Numbered from the stretch's first letter, positions 7,075 to 13,629 are shown. The stretch is 17,633 nt of DNA from Deltaproteobacteria bacterium (GCA_013151365.1 JAADIK010000011.1:1-17633); one strand, 5' to 3'. Program-made: numbers and translations. Notes: generated by a model from the letters alone, not told the origin.

Positions 7075-7833
7075 TTAGTCATTCATATAAAATACGTTTG
7101 GCAACGTGCCTGTCTCGGGCCGCAGAACCCATACAACCTTATCAGGTATATGGATCAGCTTGTATACCCTGCTGCCGGGATCACTGAGATCGCCGAAAAT
7201 CCTGACTTTGGCCGGGCAGATCGCCACGCAGGCCGTATCCTTTTTGCCTTTCGTGAGACGGGTGTCATAACAGAAATTGCATTTGTCAATGGCCCGTCTT
7301 TCCTCGTTGAAATAACGGGCGTTATACGGACAGGCCTCCATACAGGTCTTGCAGCCGATGCATTTTTCGTAATGCATCATAATAATACCGGTTTTCTTGT
7401 CCTTGTAGGTCGCCTTGGTCGGACAGACCCGCACGCATGGCGGCCGGTTGCACTGGTTACAGAGCACCGGCATGAAAATCCGCTCGCTGTCCTTGGGATT
7501 TATGACGCGCTTTATTTCCAGGACGGTTGTCCGGTATCCGTACGATGGCACATCGTTGGTTTTTGCGCAGGCTGCCTTGCAGCGTTCACAGTCTATGCAG
7601 CGATTCTGCCGGATAACCATGCTGTAATGCGGACTGTAAGGAAAGCCGACGGCCTCCGCCTGCATCCCGCCAATGGCTCCCCGGGCATTCTTTACTCCTG
7701 TCAGCGATAGGACAGTCCCCCCCAGAAATAAGCCGGTAACAGCCAGGCCGGCCTTGAGGAATGTTCGCCGCTCACGGGAGGATACCTTGTCGGCGCCCTC
7801 ATCCTGCAGCTTTTCCAGATCTTTGATATTCAT
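7075..7833 (-). CDS. Tat-exported ferredoxin-like subunit with four [4Fe-4S] clusters (DsrO/NrfC/PsrB type)
   Basis: This 252-residue electron-transfer subunit starts with a twin-arginine signal, RRTFLK at residues 22-27 followed by a hydrophobic stretch to about 45, so it is exported folded to the periplasm. Sixteen cysteines sit in four cluster motifs: CIDCERCKAAC from residue 79, CNQCNRPPCVRVC, CIGCKTCMEAC, and CNFC with a distant CVAIC. This is the arrangement of DsrO, HmeA, NrfC and PsrB, which dock on an NrfD-type membrane partner. Here no nrfD adjoins it. The next gene is the hexaheme cytochrome, and nrfD genes lie about 2 kb and 3.4 kb away on either side. A GGGAGAGG ribosome site precedes the ATG. 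There is no molybdopterin subunit in the window. Confidence 0.94.
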   Translation of the reverse strand: MNIKDLEKLQDEGADKVSSRERRTFLKAGLAVTGLFLGGTVLSLTGVKNARGAIGGMQAEAVGFPYSPHYSMVIRQNRCIDCERCKAACAKTNDVPSYGYRTTVLEIKRVINPKDSERIFMPVLCNQCNRPPCVRVCPTKATYKDKKTGIIMMHYEKCIGCKTCMEACPYNARYFNEERRAIDKCNFCYDTRLTKGKKDTACVAICPAKVRIFGDLSDPGSRVYKLIHIPDKVVWVLRPETGTLPNVFYMND

Positions 7834-7921
7834 TACACCTCTCCCATAATATGAATAATAAGGTAGTTAATTCAATATCCCAGGTTCCATGTTCCATGTC
7901 GCAACGTCCAGCATGCATGCG

Positions 7922-7941
7922 TAATGAATCGCCATTCATTA
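7922..7941 (-). promoter_or_regulatory. 20-bp palindromic operator at the ferredoxin-cytochrome promoter
   Basis: On the minus strand the element reads TAATGAATGGCGATTCATTA: perfect 8-bp arms and a 4-nt spacer. It begins 13 nt after the TATTAT -10 hexamer, roughly +7 to +26 of the predicted transcript, a position expected for a repressor. A 19/20 identical copy with the same spacing is at 13074-13093. The binding protein is unknown. Confidence 0.7.
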
Positions 7942-7954
7942 CTAATTGACAAAG

Positions 7955-7983
7955 ATAATAACGTAACTTCAAAGGAAATGCAA
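7955..7983 (-). promoter_or_regulatory. Candidate promoter of the ferredoxin-cytochrome operon
   Basis: On the minus strand TTGCAT (7978-7983) and TATTAT (7955-7960) are separated by 17 bp. The -10 matches the consensus at 5 of 6, the -35 only at TTG. Predicted start is near 7948, leaving a leader of about 115 nt. No sigma-54 site was found in this intergenic region. Confidence 0.5.
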
Positions 7984-8192
7984 GTTATCATCGCCAATAT
8001 TACCACCCGCAAAAAACTCGTTTTTTTTACTGTGATTTCATGTGGTTTTTATCATGAGCCTTGACCGCGGCCTTTCGGCCGGATAAATTTGGGGTGACCA
8101 TCTTCCGTAAAATTCTTAATTATTATCAAGCACCAGCGGAAAACTGCCATAACCTCGGCCGGTTACCAAAATTCACCTCCAGACGGCGGACC

Positions 8193-10244
8193 ATGACTGC
8201 AACAAACGACATGTCGAACATCCCCGCATCCGCTGCTGTTTTTCGTATCAACAGCGAATGGCGCATTGAAGCGGTCAACAGGAAGGCCGAGGAGTTAACC
8301 CGAATGCCGGCCCAGAAATTGATCGGCAAGCCGGCCAAAGAGTTTTTCTGCGACAATAAGGCATTTTCTTCCCTCGGCGACCTGTGCAAACCGGTCCGTG
8401 CAGGAAAGGTGATCAACAACTTTCCCATCCGGCTGCCGGCGGAAAAAGGCCGTGATTCCAGGATGCTCCTGGTCTCTATCCTGCCCCTGCCTGGCCAGAA
8501 AAATACGGTTGCCGGGGCCGTCATCTGCATGAATGACGCCTCGGACCAGGGCTACATTTACCAGGTCGCCATCAACAGCGTGGCCGACGGCGTCTTTACG
8601 GTGGACGAAAAGCTGAAAATCACCTCCTTCAACCGGGCCGCGGAGGAACTGACCGGCTGGAAAGCACAGGAGGTCATCGGCCGTCCCTGCCGCCGGATCT
8701 TTCAGTGCAGTATCTGCGATGAACGCTGCCTGCTTGAAAAGAGCATAACCAGCGGCCGCAAATACAACGACCTGTCAATCTTCATCAAAGGCCGGGACGG
8801 AACATTCATGCCGGTCAACATCAGCGCGGCCCCCCTGCTGGATGACCAGGGTCACGTTATCGGCGGCATTAACACCTTTCGCGACAACACCGTTTCACTG
8901 CGGGAGAAACTCATCCTCAACTCCATTGCCGACGGGGTCTTTACCGTTGATCGGAATTGGCGGATCACCTCGTTCAACCGGGCCGCGGAAACAATTACCG
9001 GCTGGCGCGAGGATGAGGCCATCGGCAAGTCATGCAGCGAAGTCTTTCAATCCAGCATCTGCGGCAAATCATGCGCCATTGCCGAGAGTCTCTACAGCGG
9101 CAGAGCGGTATCCAATCGTTCCATCACCATCGTCAATCGCCGGGGAGAGAAAATTCCAATCAGCATCAGTGCCTCACCACTCGTCGACCACGAGGGAAAC
9201 ATTATCGGCGGCGTCGAAACGTTCCGTGATCTCGCAACGCTGAGCACATTACGCCGACAACTGATCCAGGGGCATAATTTTGACGGGATCATCTCGAAAA
9301 ATCCCGCCATGCAACGGCTTTTTACGGTCATCCCCGAAATTGCCCGCAGCCCGAGTACCGTTCTGATCCTGGGCGAAAGCGGGACCGGCAAGGAGCTTAT
9401 AGCGCAGGCGCTGTACCATGACAGTGAGCGTAAGGACCGCCCCTTTGTCACCGTCAACTGCGGAGCCCTGCCGGAGACCCTGCTTGAATCGGAACTTTTC
9501 GGTTACAAGGCCGGAGCGTTTACCGACGCCCGCACCGACAAGGAAGGGCGCTTCGCCGCCGCCGAGGGCGGAACCCTGTTTCTTGACGAAATCGGCGATA
9601 TCCCGCCGGGCATCCAGGTCAAACTCCTACGCGTCCTCCAGGAAAAGGTATACGAGCCGCTTGGTTCCAATCTCCCGGTCAAAGCGGATGTCCGGATTAT
9701 CACGGCGACCAACCGGGATCTCCAGGCCATGGTCAGGAAAGGAACGTTTCGTGACGACCTCTTTTACCGGCTCAACGTGGTCAAGATCCAGCTCCCCCCC
9801 CTGCGTGAGCGCAAAGAGGACATCCCCCTGCTCATAGATTATTTTATCAAACGGTTCAGGGTCCGGCAGGGCAAAGATATCGTCGGCATCTCCGCCCCGG
9901 CCCTTGACATTCTCATGCGGCACAATTTTCCCGGCAATATCCGGGAGCTGGAAAACATTATCGAATACGCCTTTATCCTCTGTGAAGGCGGCTATATCCT
10001 GCCCCGGCACCTCCCCGAACCCTTTACCGGGGAAACCGGCGGCGGCGAGGTAGTGCAACCGGATAAAAAAGACGGCTGCCGCACCCTGGAAGAAATAGAG
10101 AAACAGGCGATCTCTCTTGCCCTTGAACGGAACCGATGGAAAAAACACGCGACCTGCCTGGAACTGAATATTTCCAAGGACACCCTCCGCCGGAAAATCG
10201 ACAAATACGGCCTGGACAGGCCCGTGGACAAGGATCTGTCCTGA
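8193..10244 (+). CDS. Sigma-54-dependent activator with three PAS domains
   Basis: This is a cytoplasmic enhancer-binding protein of about 683 residues. Three PAS sensor domains span roughly residues 8-112, 122-235 and 237-350. An AAA+ motor follows with Walker A GESGTGKE at 394-401 and Walker B FLDEIGD, then a Fis-type helix-turn-helix near the C-terminus (ERNRWKKHATCLELNISKDT). PAS2 and PAS3 share C-x8-C-x3-C (Cys166/175/179 and Cys281/290/294), a possible redox or metal site. The sigma-54 contact loop reads GAFTDA (441-446) instead of GAFTGA. The frame opens upstream to a TTG at 8061, but ATG 8193 fits PAS1 best; its ribosome site is weak. It is divergent from the ferredoxin operon and is the only candidate in the window to drive the sigma-54 promoter of cassette 1. 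Confidence 0.92.
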   Translation: MTATNDMSNIPASAAVFRINSEWRIEAVNRKAEELTRMPAQKLIGKPAKEFFCDNKAFSSLGDLCKPVRAGKVINNFPIRLPAEKGRDSRMLLVSILPLPGQKNTVAGAVICMNDASDQGYIYQVAINSVADGVFTVDEKLKITSFNRAAEELTGWKAQEVIGRPCRRIFQCSICDERCLLEKSITSGRKYNDLSIFIKGRDGTFMPVNISAAPLLDDQGHVIGGINTFRDNTVSLREKLILNSIADGVFTVDRNWRITSFNRAAETITGWREDEAIGKSCSEVFQSSICGKSCAIAESLYSGRAVSNRSITIVNRRGEKIPISISASPLVDHEGNIIGGVETFRDLATLSTLRRQLIQGHNFDGIISKNPAMQRLFTVIPEIARSPSTVLILGESGTGKELIAQALYHDSERKDRPFVTVNCGALPETLLESELFGYKAGAFTDARTDKEGRFAAAEGGTLFLDEIGDIPPGIQVKLLRVLQEKVYEPLGSNLPVKADVRIITATNRDLQAMVRKGTFRDDLFYRLNVVKIQLPPLRERKEDIPLLIDYFIKRFRVRQGKDIVGISAPALDILMRHNFPGNIRELENIIEYAFILCEGGYILPRHLPEPFTGETGGGEVVQPDKKDGCRTLEEIEKQAISLALERNRWKKHATCLELNISKDTLRRKIDKYGLDRPVDKDLS

Positions 10245-10340
10245 ATCCGCCAGCGGAATATTTTTCCAAACAAACAACCTGCTTCCAGCCAAGGCGGGCG
10301 ATGCCCACAACCCAAATCAACTTCCAGCGTATCTGTTTCC

Positions 10341-10390
10341 AGGCTGTTAGGCTGTAGGCTGTTAGGGTAGGGCTAATAGCCTTCAGCCTA
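10341..10390. repeat. Short tandem repeats and hairpin downstream of the activator
   Basis: Three near-tandem copies of AGGCTGT(T) lie at 10341-10363. The last overlaps a fold in which TAGGCTG (10355-10361) pairs with CAGCCTA (10384-10390), with an inner GGCT/AGCC pair. It looks like an intergenic microrepeat. The rest of the 470-bp gap (10245-10714) holds only the terminator at 10525-10565. Confidence 0.7.
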
Positions 10391-10524
10391 AACAACCTAT
10401 TGGTTTACATAAATAAAACATGACCGATTTTCTTGTTTTTTATGACAGGAATTCAGGAGTAAGGCCCTAATTACATGACACCCCAAGACCGGAGGCTTGA
10501 GACAGGATGGGGGAGAGAGGGGAC

Positions 10525-10565
10525 AAAAAAACGGGAGCCATGACTTTCGCCATGATTCCCGTTTT
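10525..10565 (-). terminator. Probable terminator between the activator and cassette 2, possibly bidirectional
   Basis: AAAACGGGA (10528-10536) pairs with TCCCGTTTT (10557-10565), with an inner ATG/CAT pair. On the minus strand the stem is followed by seven T, so it can end the cassette 2 transcript about 150 bp past merR. On the plus strand it is followed by a T-rich stretch and may also stop the activator transcript. Confidence 0.7.
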
Positions 10566-10714
10566 GTATTTGTTACGCCAGGCACACTACACACTACATA
10601 ACAGCGATCGCCTCCGCGCTTTCCCCGGCCGCAGCCGGTCTCCAGGCGCTCAACCAAATAATTGTTGCGACTCTGCCTGGGCGGCGATTTGAATTCGACG
10701 CTGTCTTTCTCTGT

Positions 10715-11158
10715 CTAGCCGGATGATTGCCGCTTTTTTTTTTGCCCGACTTTTTTCCGCTTTTCCCGGTCAGCCTCTTTGGCCCTCCGGGCCGCTTCTT
10801 CGTCGTCTATCTTATGCAACGTCCGCGGTACAGCCCGGTCCACCCTGGCCCCACAGTGTTCATGAACATCGGCCGAACAACCGGCAATCTCCCAGCAGGG
10901 CACCAGGTCCAACAGTTTTTTCAACCCTTGAATGCTGATCCCCTCGTCATGAATCAGGGAACGCATGCAGGTAATCCAGTGAATGTCATTCGTAGAAAAC
11001 AATCGCCGTGACCCGACATGCGCCGGATGAATCAATCCCTCGGCCTCATAAATTCTCAGTGTGCGTGGATGAACCCCCAGCAGTCTGGCTGCAACTCCGA
11101 TCGGGTAGATCGGCATATCAGGGTGCATCGGCTTGATTTCAGACCTTTTCATGGTCAT
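10715..11158 (-). CDS. MerR-family regulator with four conserved cysteines (cassette 2)
   Basis: This 147-residue paralogue of the MerR at 3535-3903 shares its helix-turn-helix (IGVAARLLGVHPRTLRIYE) and the motif HDEGISIQGLKKLL. Cys64, Cys88, Cys94 and Cys102 reproduce the spacing C-x23-C-x5-C-x7-C exactly. It carries an extra Lys/Arg-rich tail of about 30 residues (from about residue 118) that the first copy lacks. The frame extends to 11221, but the ATG at 11158 is preferred because GAGGAG lies about 6 nt upstream. It is the last gene of cassette 2, 66 bp after nrfD. It may regulate its own cassette; the signal is unknown. Confidence 0.85.
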   Translation of the reverse strand: MTMKRSEIKPMHPDMPIYPIGVAARLLGVHPRTLRIYEAEGLIHPAHVGSRRLFSTNDIHWITCMRSLIHDEGISIQGLKKLLDLVPCWEIAGCSADVHEHCGARVDRAVPRTLHKIDDEEAARRAKEADREKRKKVGQKKKRQSSG

Positions 11159-11180
11159 GTTGCTCTCCTCTTCGTGGTCT

Positions 11181-11215
11181 CTTCCGGGAAAGCGACAAGG
11201 CCGCTTTCCCGGAAG
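11181..11215 (-). other. Perfect hairpin between nrfD and merR (cassette 2)
   Basis: The 14-bp arms CTTCCGGGAAAGCG (11181-11194) and CGCTTTCCCGGAAG (11202-11215) pair perfectly around a 7-nt loop, with no T-run after it on the minus strand. It fills most of the 66-bp gap. Position and lack of a T-run match the hairpin at 3929-3958, though the sequences differ. Confidence 0.8.
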
Positions 11216-11224
11216 GATCAATTC

Positions 11225-12418
11225 CTAATGGTCTTCGGACAGATGCCCGCGAAACATACGTTCACCCATAAGGAAGAGCATGGTGCATAAACCGAAGCCA
11301 CCCAAGGTCACCATGACCTCATGCAAACTCGGCGTATAAGGGTAGAGGCTCGGCTGTCCCACGATATTCAGGGTATGAAAATGAGGGACGACCTGACCGA
11401 CCACAACCAAGTCATAGCGCATGAAAAAGATACCTATGATACCGAAGATGGAAGCCACAAACAGGGCCGGCATATTCTTGGCGCGTACGGAGAGAATGAT
11501 GATAAAGGGAATCACCATGCCCATGCCGATTTCGGCAACCCAGAAATCCAGGGCATAAGGCCCGCTTACGATAGCCATCATTGCGGCATACTTTCCCGGA
11601 GGTTGACCGGCGAGACCTGAGAGGACCTTCCAGGTCTCGAAAAAGAGGAGGATGGCCATCAAAAGGGCGCCGAGTTTGGCAACCGAGGTCAGGCTCTGCT
11701 TGTAAGCAGGGCTCATCTTCCAGCCATTGGTCTTGTAACCGATCCAGCTGAACAGAATGATTGCCGAACAGCCGGACAGCATGGCAGAAGCGATAAAGTA
11801 AATCGGCATATAGGGTCCGTGCCAGAATTCGCGACCGTTGAGCAGGCCGAAGACAGCGCCCAGGTTAGAATGAGCGGCGACACCGGCGATCACACCCAGC
11901 AGGCCGAGATAGCCGGCCTGTTTGTGCTTGCCCATCTGCAACAGGGCAAATTCAATGAGCATGAAGAAAAGATAGGCACCGTACAGGGTCCCCATCCACC
12001 ATATATTAGAGGTAGGGTTGGGAGAAATAACATTGTAGATTGCCATCCGCCACGGGTTCTCGATTTCAAAAGCGATGACGAGAAAACCGGAGATGATGGT
12101 GACAATTGCCAAGAAAACCGACCGCTTGGCAATGGGCTTAAAGGACTCGACTCCGAAAACATGACCGATTGAAGAGACAAGACAAAGCCCGGTTGAGGTA
12201 ACAACAAAAAAGACATACGTTGCAATCAGAAGTCCCCAGGGCACGTCTCTCGTCACACCGTAGGCCTGATCGTGGCCGATAAAAAAGGCGTGAAGGCCAA
12301 AGGCAATACCAACTACAGCGAGCAGGCCCGACAATGCGATTGCCGCACTATAGGCACCTGACTTAGTTCCTGCATATCCGCCTTCCTGAGGCAGGACCTT
12401 TGCGATAAAATTATTCAT
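11225..12418 (-). CDS. NrfD/PsrC-family membrane quinone oxidoreductase subunit (cassette 2)
   Basis: This integral membrane protein of 397 residues has about ten hydrophobic segments and is a paralogue of the protein at 3982-5172. It shares FFIGHDQAY, PWGLLIATY, EIENPWRMAIYNVISP, TSNIWWMGTLYG and the C-terminal LFLMGER with it. As in the family, it should exchange electrons between menaquinone and a periplasmic Fe-S subunit. A GGAGGAG ribosome site lies 8 nt before the ATG. It is flanked by a 38-residue membrane ORF upstream and merR downstream. No Fe-S or cytochrome gene is in this cassette, so it may share the ferredoxin-cytochrome pair at 6.4-7.8 kb with the first NrfD. Confidence 0.92.
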   Translation of the reverse strand: MNNFIAKVLPQEGGYAGTKSGAYSAAIALSGLLAVVGIAFGLHAFFIGHDQAYGVTRDVPWGLLIATYVFFVVTSTGLCLVSSIGHVFGVESFKPIAKRSVFLAIVTIISGFLVIAFEIENPWRMAIYNVISPNPTSNIWWMGTLYGAYLFFMLIEFALLQMGKHKQAGYLGLLGVIAGVAAHSNLGAVFGLLNGREFWHGPYMPIYFIASAMLSGCSAIILFSWIGYKTNGWKMSPAYKQSLTSVAKLGALLMAILLFFETWKVLSGLAGQPPGKYAAMMAIVSGPYALDFWVAEIGMGMVIPFIIILSVRAKNMPALFVASIFGIIGIFFMRYDLVVVGQVVPHFHTLNIVGQPSLYPYTPSLHEVMVTLGGFGLCTMLFLMGERMFRGHLSEDH

Positions 12419-12566
12419 GAGTACTGCTCCTCCATAAATTCCTTCGTTGAAAGGCAGGTCGCAACAAAAACAACTCTGCCATTACTACTTTCCGGTACTG
12501 ATCAGGGACGCGACGTCCGTCAGCCCGGCTCCCTGCATAAAGAACATGGAACATGTGAACCAACGG

Positions 12567-12683
12567 CTAGGAATAATCGCTTTCTTCCCTGACGGCCCGA
12601 AGGACCGGTTTGACTTTAAGATCAAAAAGGGTATGGAGCGCAGCACAACCTAACCAAAAAACGAGAAATAAAATGCCATCCAT
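12567..12683 (-). CDS. 38-residue single-span membrane peptide upstream of nrfD (cassette 2)
   Basis: A short ORF starts at an ATG preceded by a strong ribosome site (GGAGGAGAAG, 3 nt gap). The product begins MDGILFLVFWLGCAALHT, one hydrophobic span at about residues 4-19, followed by a charged amphipathic tail ending in REESDYS. It lies 148 bp before nrfD in the same direction. The gap to nrfD shows no further ORF. It resembles the tiny helper subunits of respiratory complexes in form only; no family is recognised. The strong ribosome site, the hydrophobic profile and the parallel with cassette 1 support a real gene. Confidence 0.5.
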   Translation of the reverse strand: MDGILFLVFWLGCAALHTLFDLKVKPVLRAVREESDYS

Positions 12684-13054
12684 CTGCTTCTCCTCCAGCT
12701 AGCTGGAAAATTAAAAAATTGCCAGGTCGATAGGTCATTAGCGGATGATCACCGGCCGGTCACCGTATTTCACTCACCGTGTCTCTGTTTGTTCACCTCC
12801 TCTTCTTTAGATTAAATTATATGTTTTAGGTTTTCGTTTACCTTTATTCGCTTTTCTCTTTTACCTTATTTAATCAAAAAGCAAAACAATTTGCAAGCAA
12901 ATCGTACATTTTTTTTTAAGCCAAAGCACAAATTTAGATTTTGCGCCAGGCCAAAATGCAAATTTCCCAAATAGAGGAAGCCACAATATCCCATACTTTA
13001 TCCATAAAAATCAACAAATTATAATATCACGGCTTTTCGACTCTTTACGCAACT
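12684..13054. other. AT-rich control region upstream of cassette 2
   Basis: No convincing ORF was found here. The stretch holds a GCGCA-type half-site TGCGCC at 12942-12947 and a dyad TTTGC-AA-GCAAA near 12890. It must contain the cassette 2 promoter (minus strand), but no good sigma-70 or sigma-54 match was found, unlike cassette 1. Confidence 0.5.
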
Positions 13055-13093
13055 TATAATTAACCATAAAAAATAATGAATAGCGATTCATTA
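13055..13093 (+). promoter_or_regulatory. TATAAT hexamer plus second copy of the 20-bp palindrome
   Basis: TATAAT (13055-13060) is followed, after exactly 13 nt, by TAATGAATAGCGATTCATTA (13074-13093). This copies the geometry of the ferredoxin-cytochrome promoter, with 19 of 20 operator bases identical and the spacer in the same orientation. The arms extend to 11 bp here (13071-13081 and 13086-13096). No good -35 is visible. The transcript would run toward ftsH. Confidence 0.55.
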
Positions 13094-13132
13094 TTTGCCG
13101 ATGACGCAAAAAAAGCCCTGCTAATTCACAAT

Positions 13133-13149
13133 GGACGCAAATTGCGCCC
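13133..13149 (+). promoter_or_regulatory. Candidate activator site (GCGCA dyad) upstream of the sigma-54-like site
   Basis: GGACGCA-AAT-TGCGCCC forms a dyad centred at 13141, 133 bp before the -24 GG at 13274. It resembles the minus-strand dyad GGACGCA-TTT-TGCGCA of cassette 1 in sequence, orientation and distance. A further half-site GACGCA is at 13103-13108. Confidence 0.45.
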
Positions 13150-13272
13150 TCTTCTCAAAATAAGTCCTACTCTGCATCCAGCTGAATATTGAAAATAATA
13201 ATACGGAACAATAACGAAAAACCAATTAGATACAAAAATCACGCGAACATTTTTTTCCTGCTGACCATTTTT

Positions 13273-13288
13273 AGGCACAGATTGTGCT
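13273..13288 (+). promoter_or_regulatory. Candidate sigma-54 promoter upstream of ftsH
   Basis: AGGCACAGATTGTGCT has GG and GC exactly ten bases apart and matches GGCAC and TGC of the sigma-54 consensus. It is weaker than the cassette 1 site. The predicted start is near 13299. Confidence 0.4.
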
Positions 13289-13298
13289 TTAACTAGGG

Positions 13299-13375
13299 CG
13301 CTACTCATGATAAATGCCAAAAAACGAGTAAGCTTCTCCCTAACCCCGGGGTGGCGGCCCCGGGGTTATATTTTC
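13299..13375 (+). ncRNA. Candidate small RNA of about 75 nt
   Basis: A sigma-54-like promoter and a strong hairpin terminator bracket about 75 bp with no supported ORF. The predicted RNA has an unpaired pyrimidine-rich stretch (GCTTCTCCC at 13332-13340) just before the terminator stem, the layout of a trans-acting regulatory RNA. That stretch can pair with ribosome-site sequences. The 5' end is predicted from the promoter only. Alternatively this is a terminated leader of ftsH. Confidence 0.35.
13341..13374 (+). terminator. Intrinsic terminator upstream of ftsH
   Basis: TAACCCCGGGG (13341-13351) and CCCCGGGGTTA (13358-13368) form a perfect 11-bp stem with a 6-nt loop, followed by TATTTT. It ends any transcript entering from 13055 or 13299. 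The following 255 bp up to ftsH hold only a weak hairpin with a T6 tract near 13523-13542 and no clear promoter. Confidence 0.7.
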
Positions 13376-13629
13376 AGTATCGAAAAATCGTCCCGTAGCC
13401 TCCCCCGTACAGCCTCTTTACCTTTTCACCGATTCGCTTTACCTTTCCCCTCTTTTATGGTAACTTACTGCAATCTCATAAAATCAATCAAACGGAAAGA
13501 CCTGGCCACATAGTGTCCGTCCCGAAACGGGGATTTTTTGTTCGATGTTCGAAATCAGGAATCACTACATATTCATCCAGTTCACTCATTTCACCCTCTT
13601 TTCGCCCTGAACCTCACCGGAGAATCGAC

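Noticed and set aside
7922..7941. ArgR box (TGAAT-N4-ATTCA)
   Set aside because: The arms match, but the spacer is GC-rich where ArgR boxes are AT-rich, and no arginine genes are near. Kept as an operator of an unknown factor.
8061..8192. 44-residue N-terminal extension of the activator from a TTG start
   Set aside because: The segment resembles no domain and has no good ribosome site at the TTG. The first PAS domain begins just after the ATG at 8193.
10397..10657. 86-codon ORF on the minus strand
   Set aside because: It crosses the terminator hairpin at 10525-10565, lacks a ribosome site and has no recognisable features.
7886..12556. Shared short word ACATGGAACATG near 7890 and 12545
   Set aside because: It is a low-complexity microrepeat, imperfect beyond 12 bases and at unrelated positions relative to the genes.
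12684..13130. Sigma-54 promoter for cassette 2
   Set aside because: No GG-N10-GC site with consensus flanks was found on the minus strand in this stretch, so cassette 2 is probably not driven the same way as cassette 1.
13307..13513. 68-codon ORF just after the sigma-54-like site
   Set aside because: It reads straight through a strong terminator hairpin, its ATG is about 8 nt from the predicted transcript end, and the product shows no domain or membrane span.
13521..13542. Terminator or attenuator in the ftsH leader (CCCG-AAA-CGGG then T6)
   Set aside because: The stem is only four to five base pairs. It could work as a weak attenuator but is not strong enough to list as a terminator.
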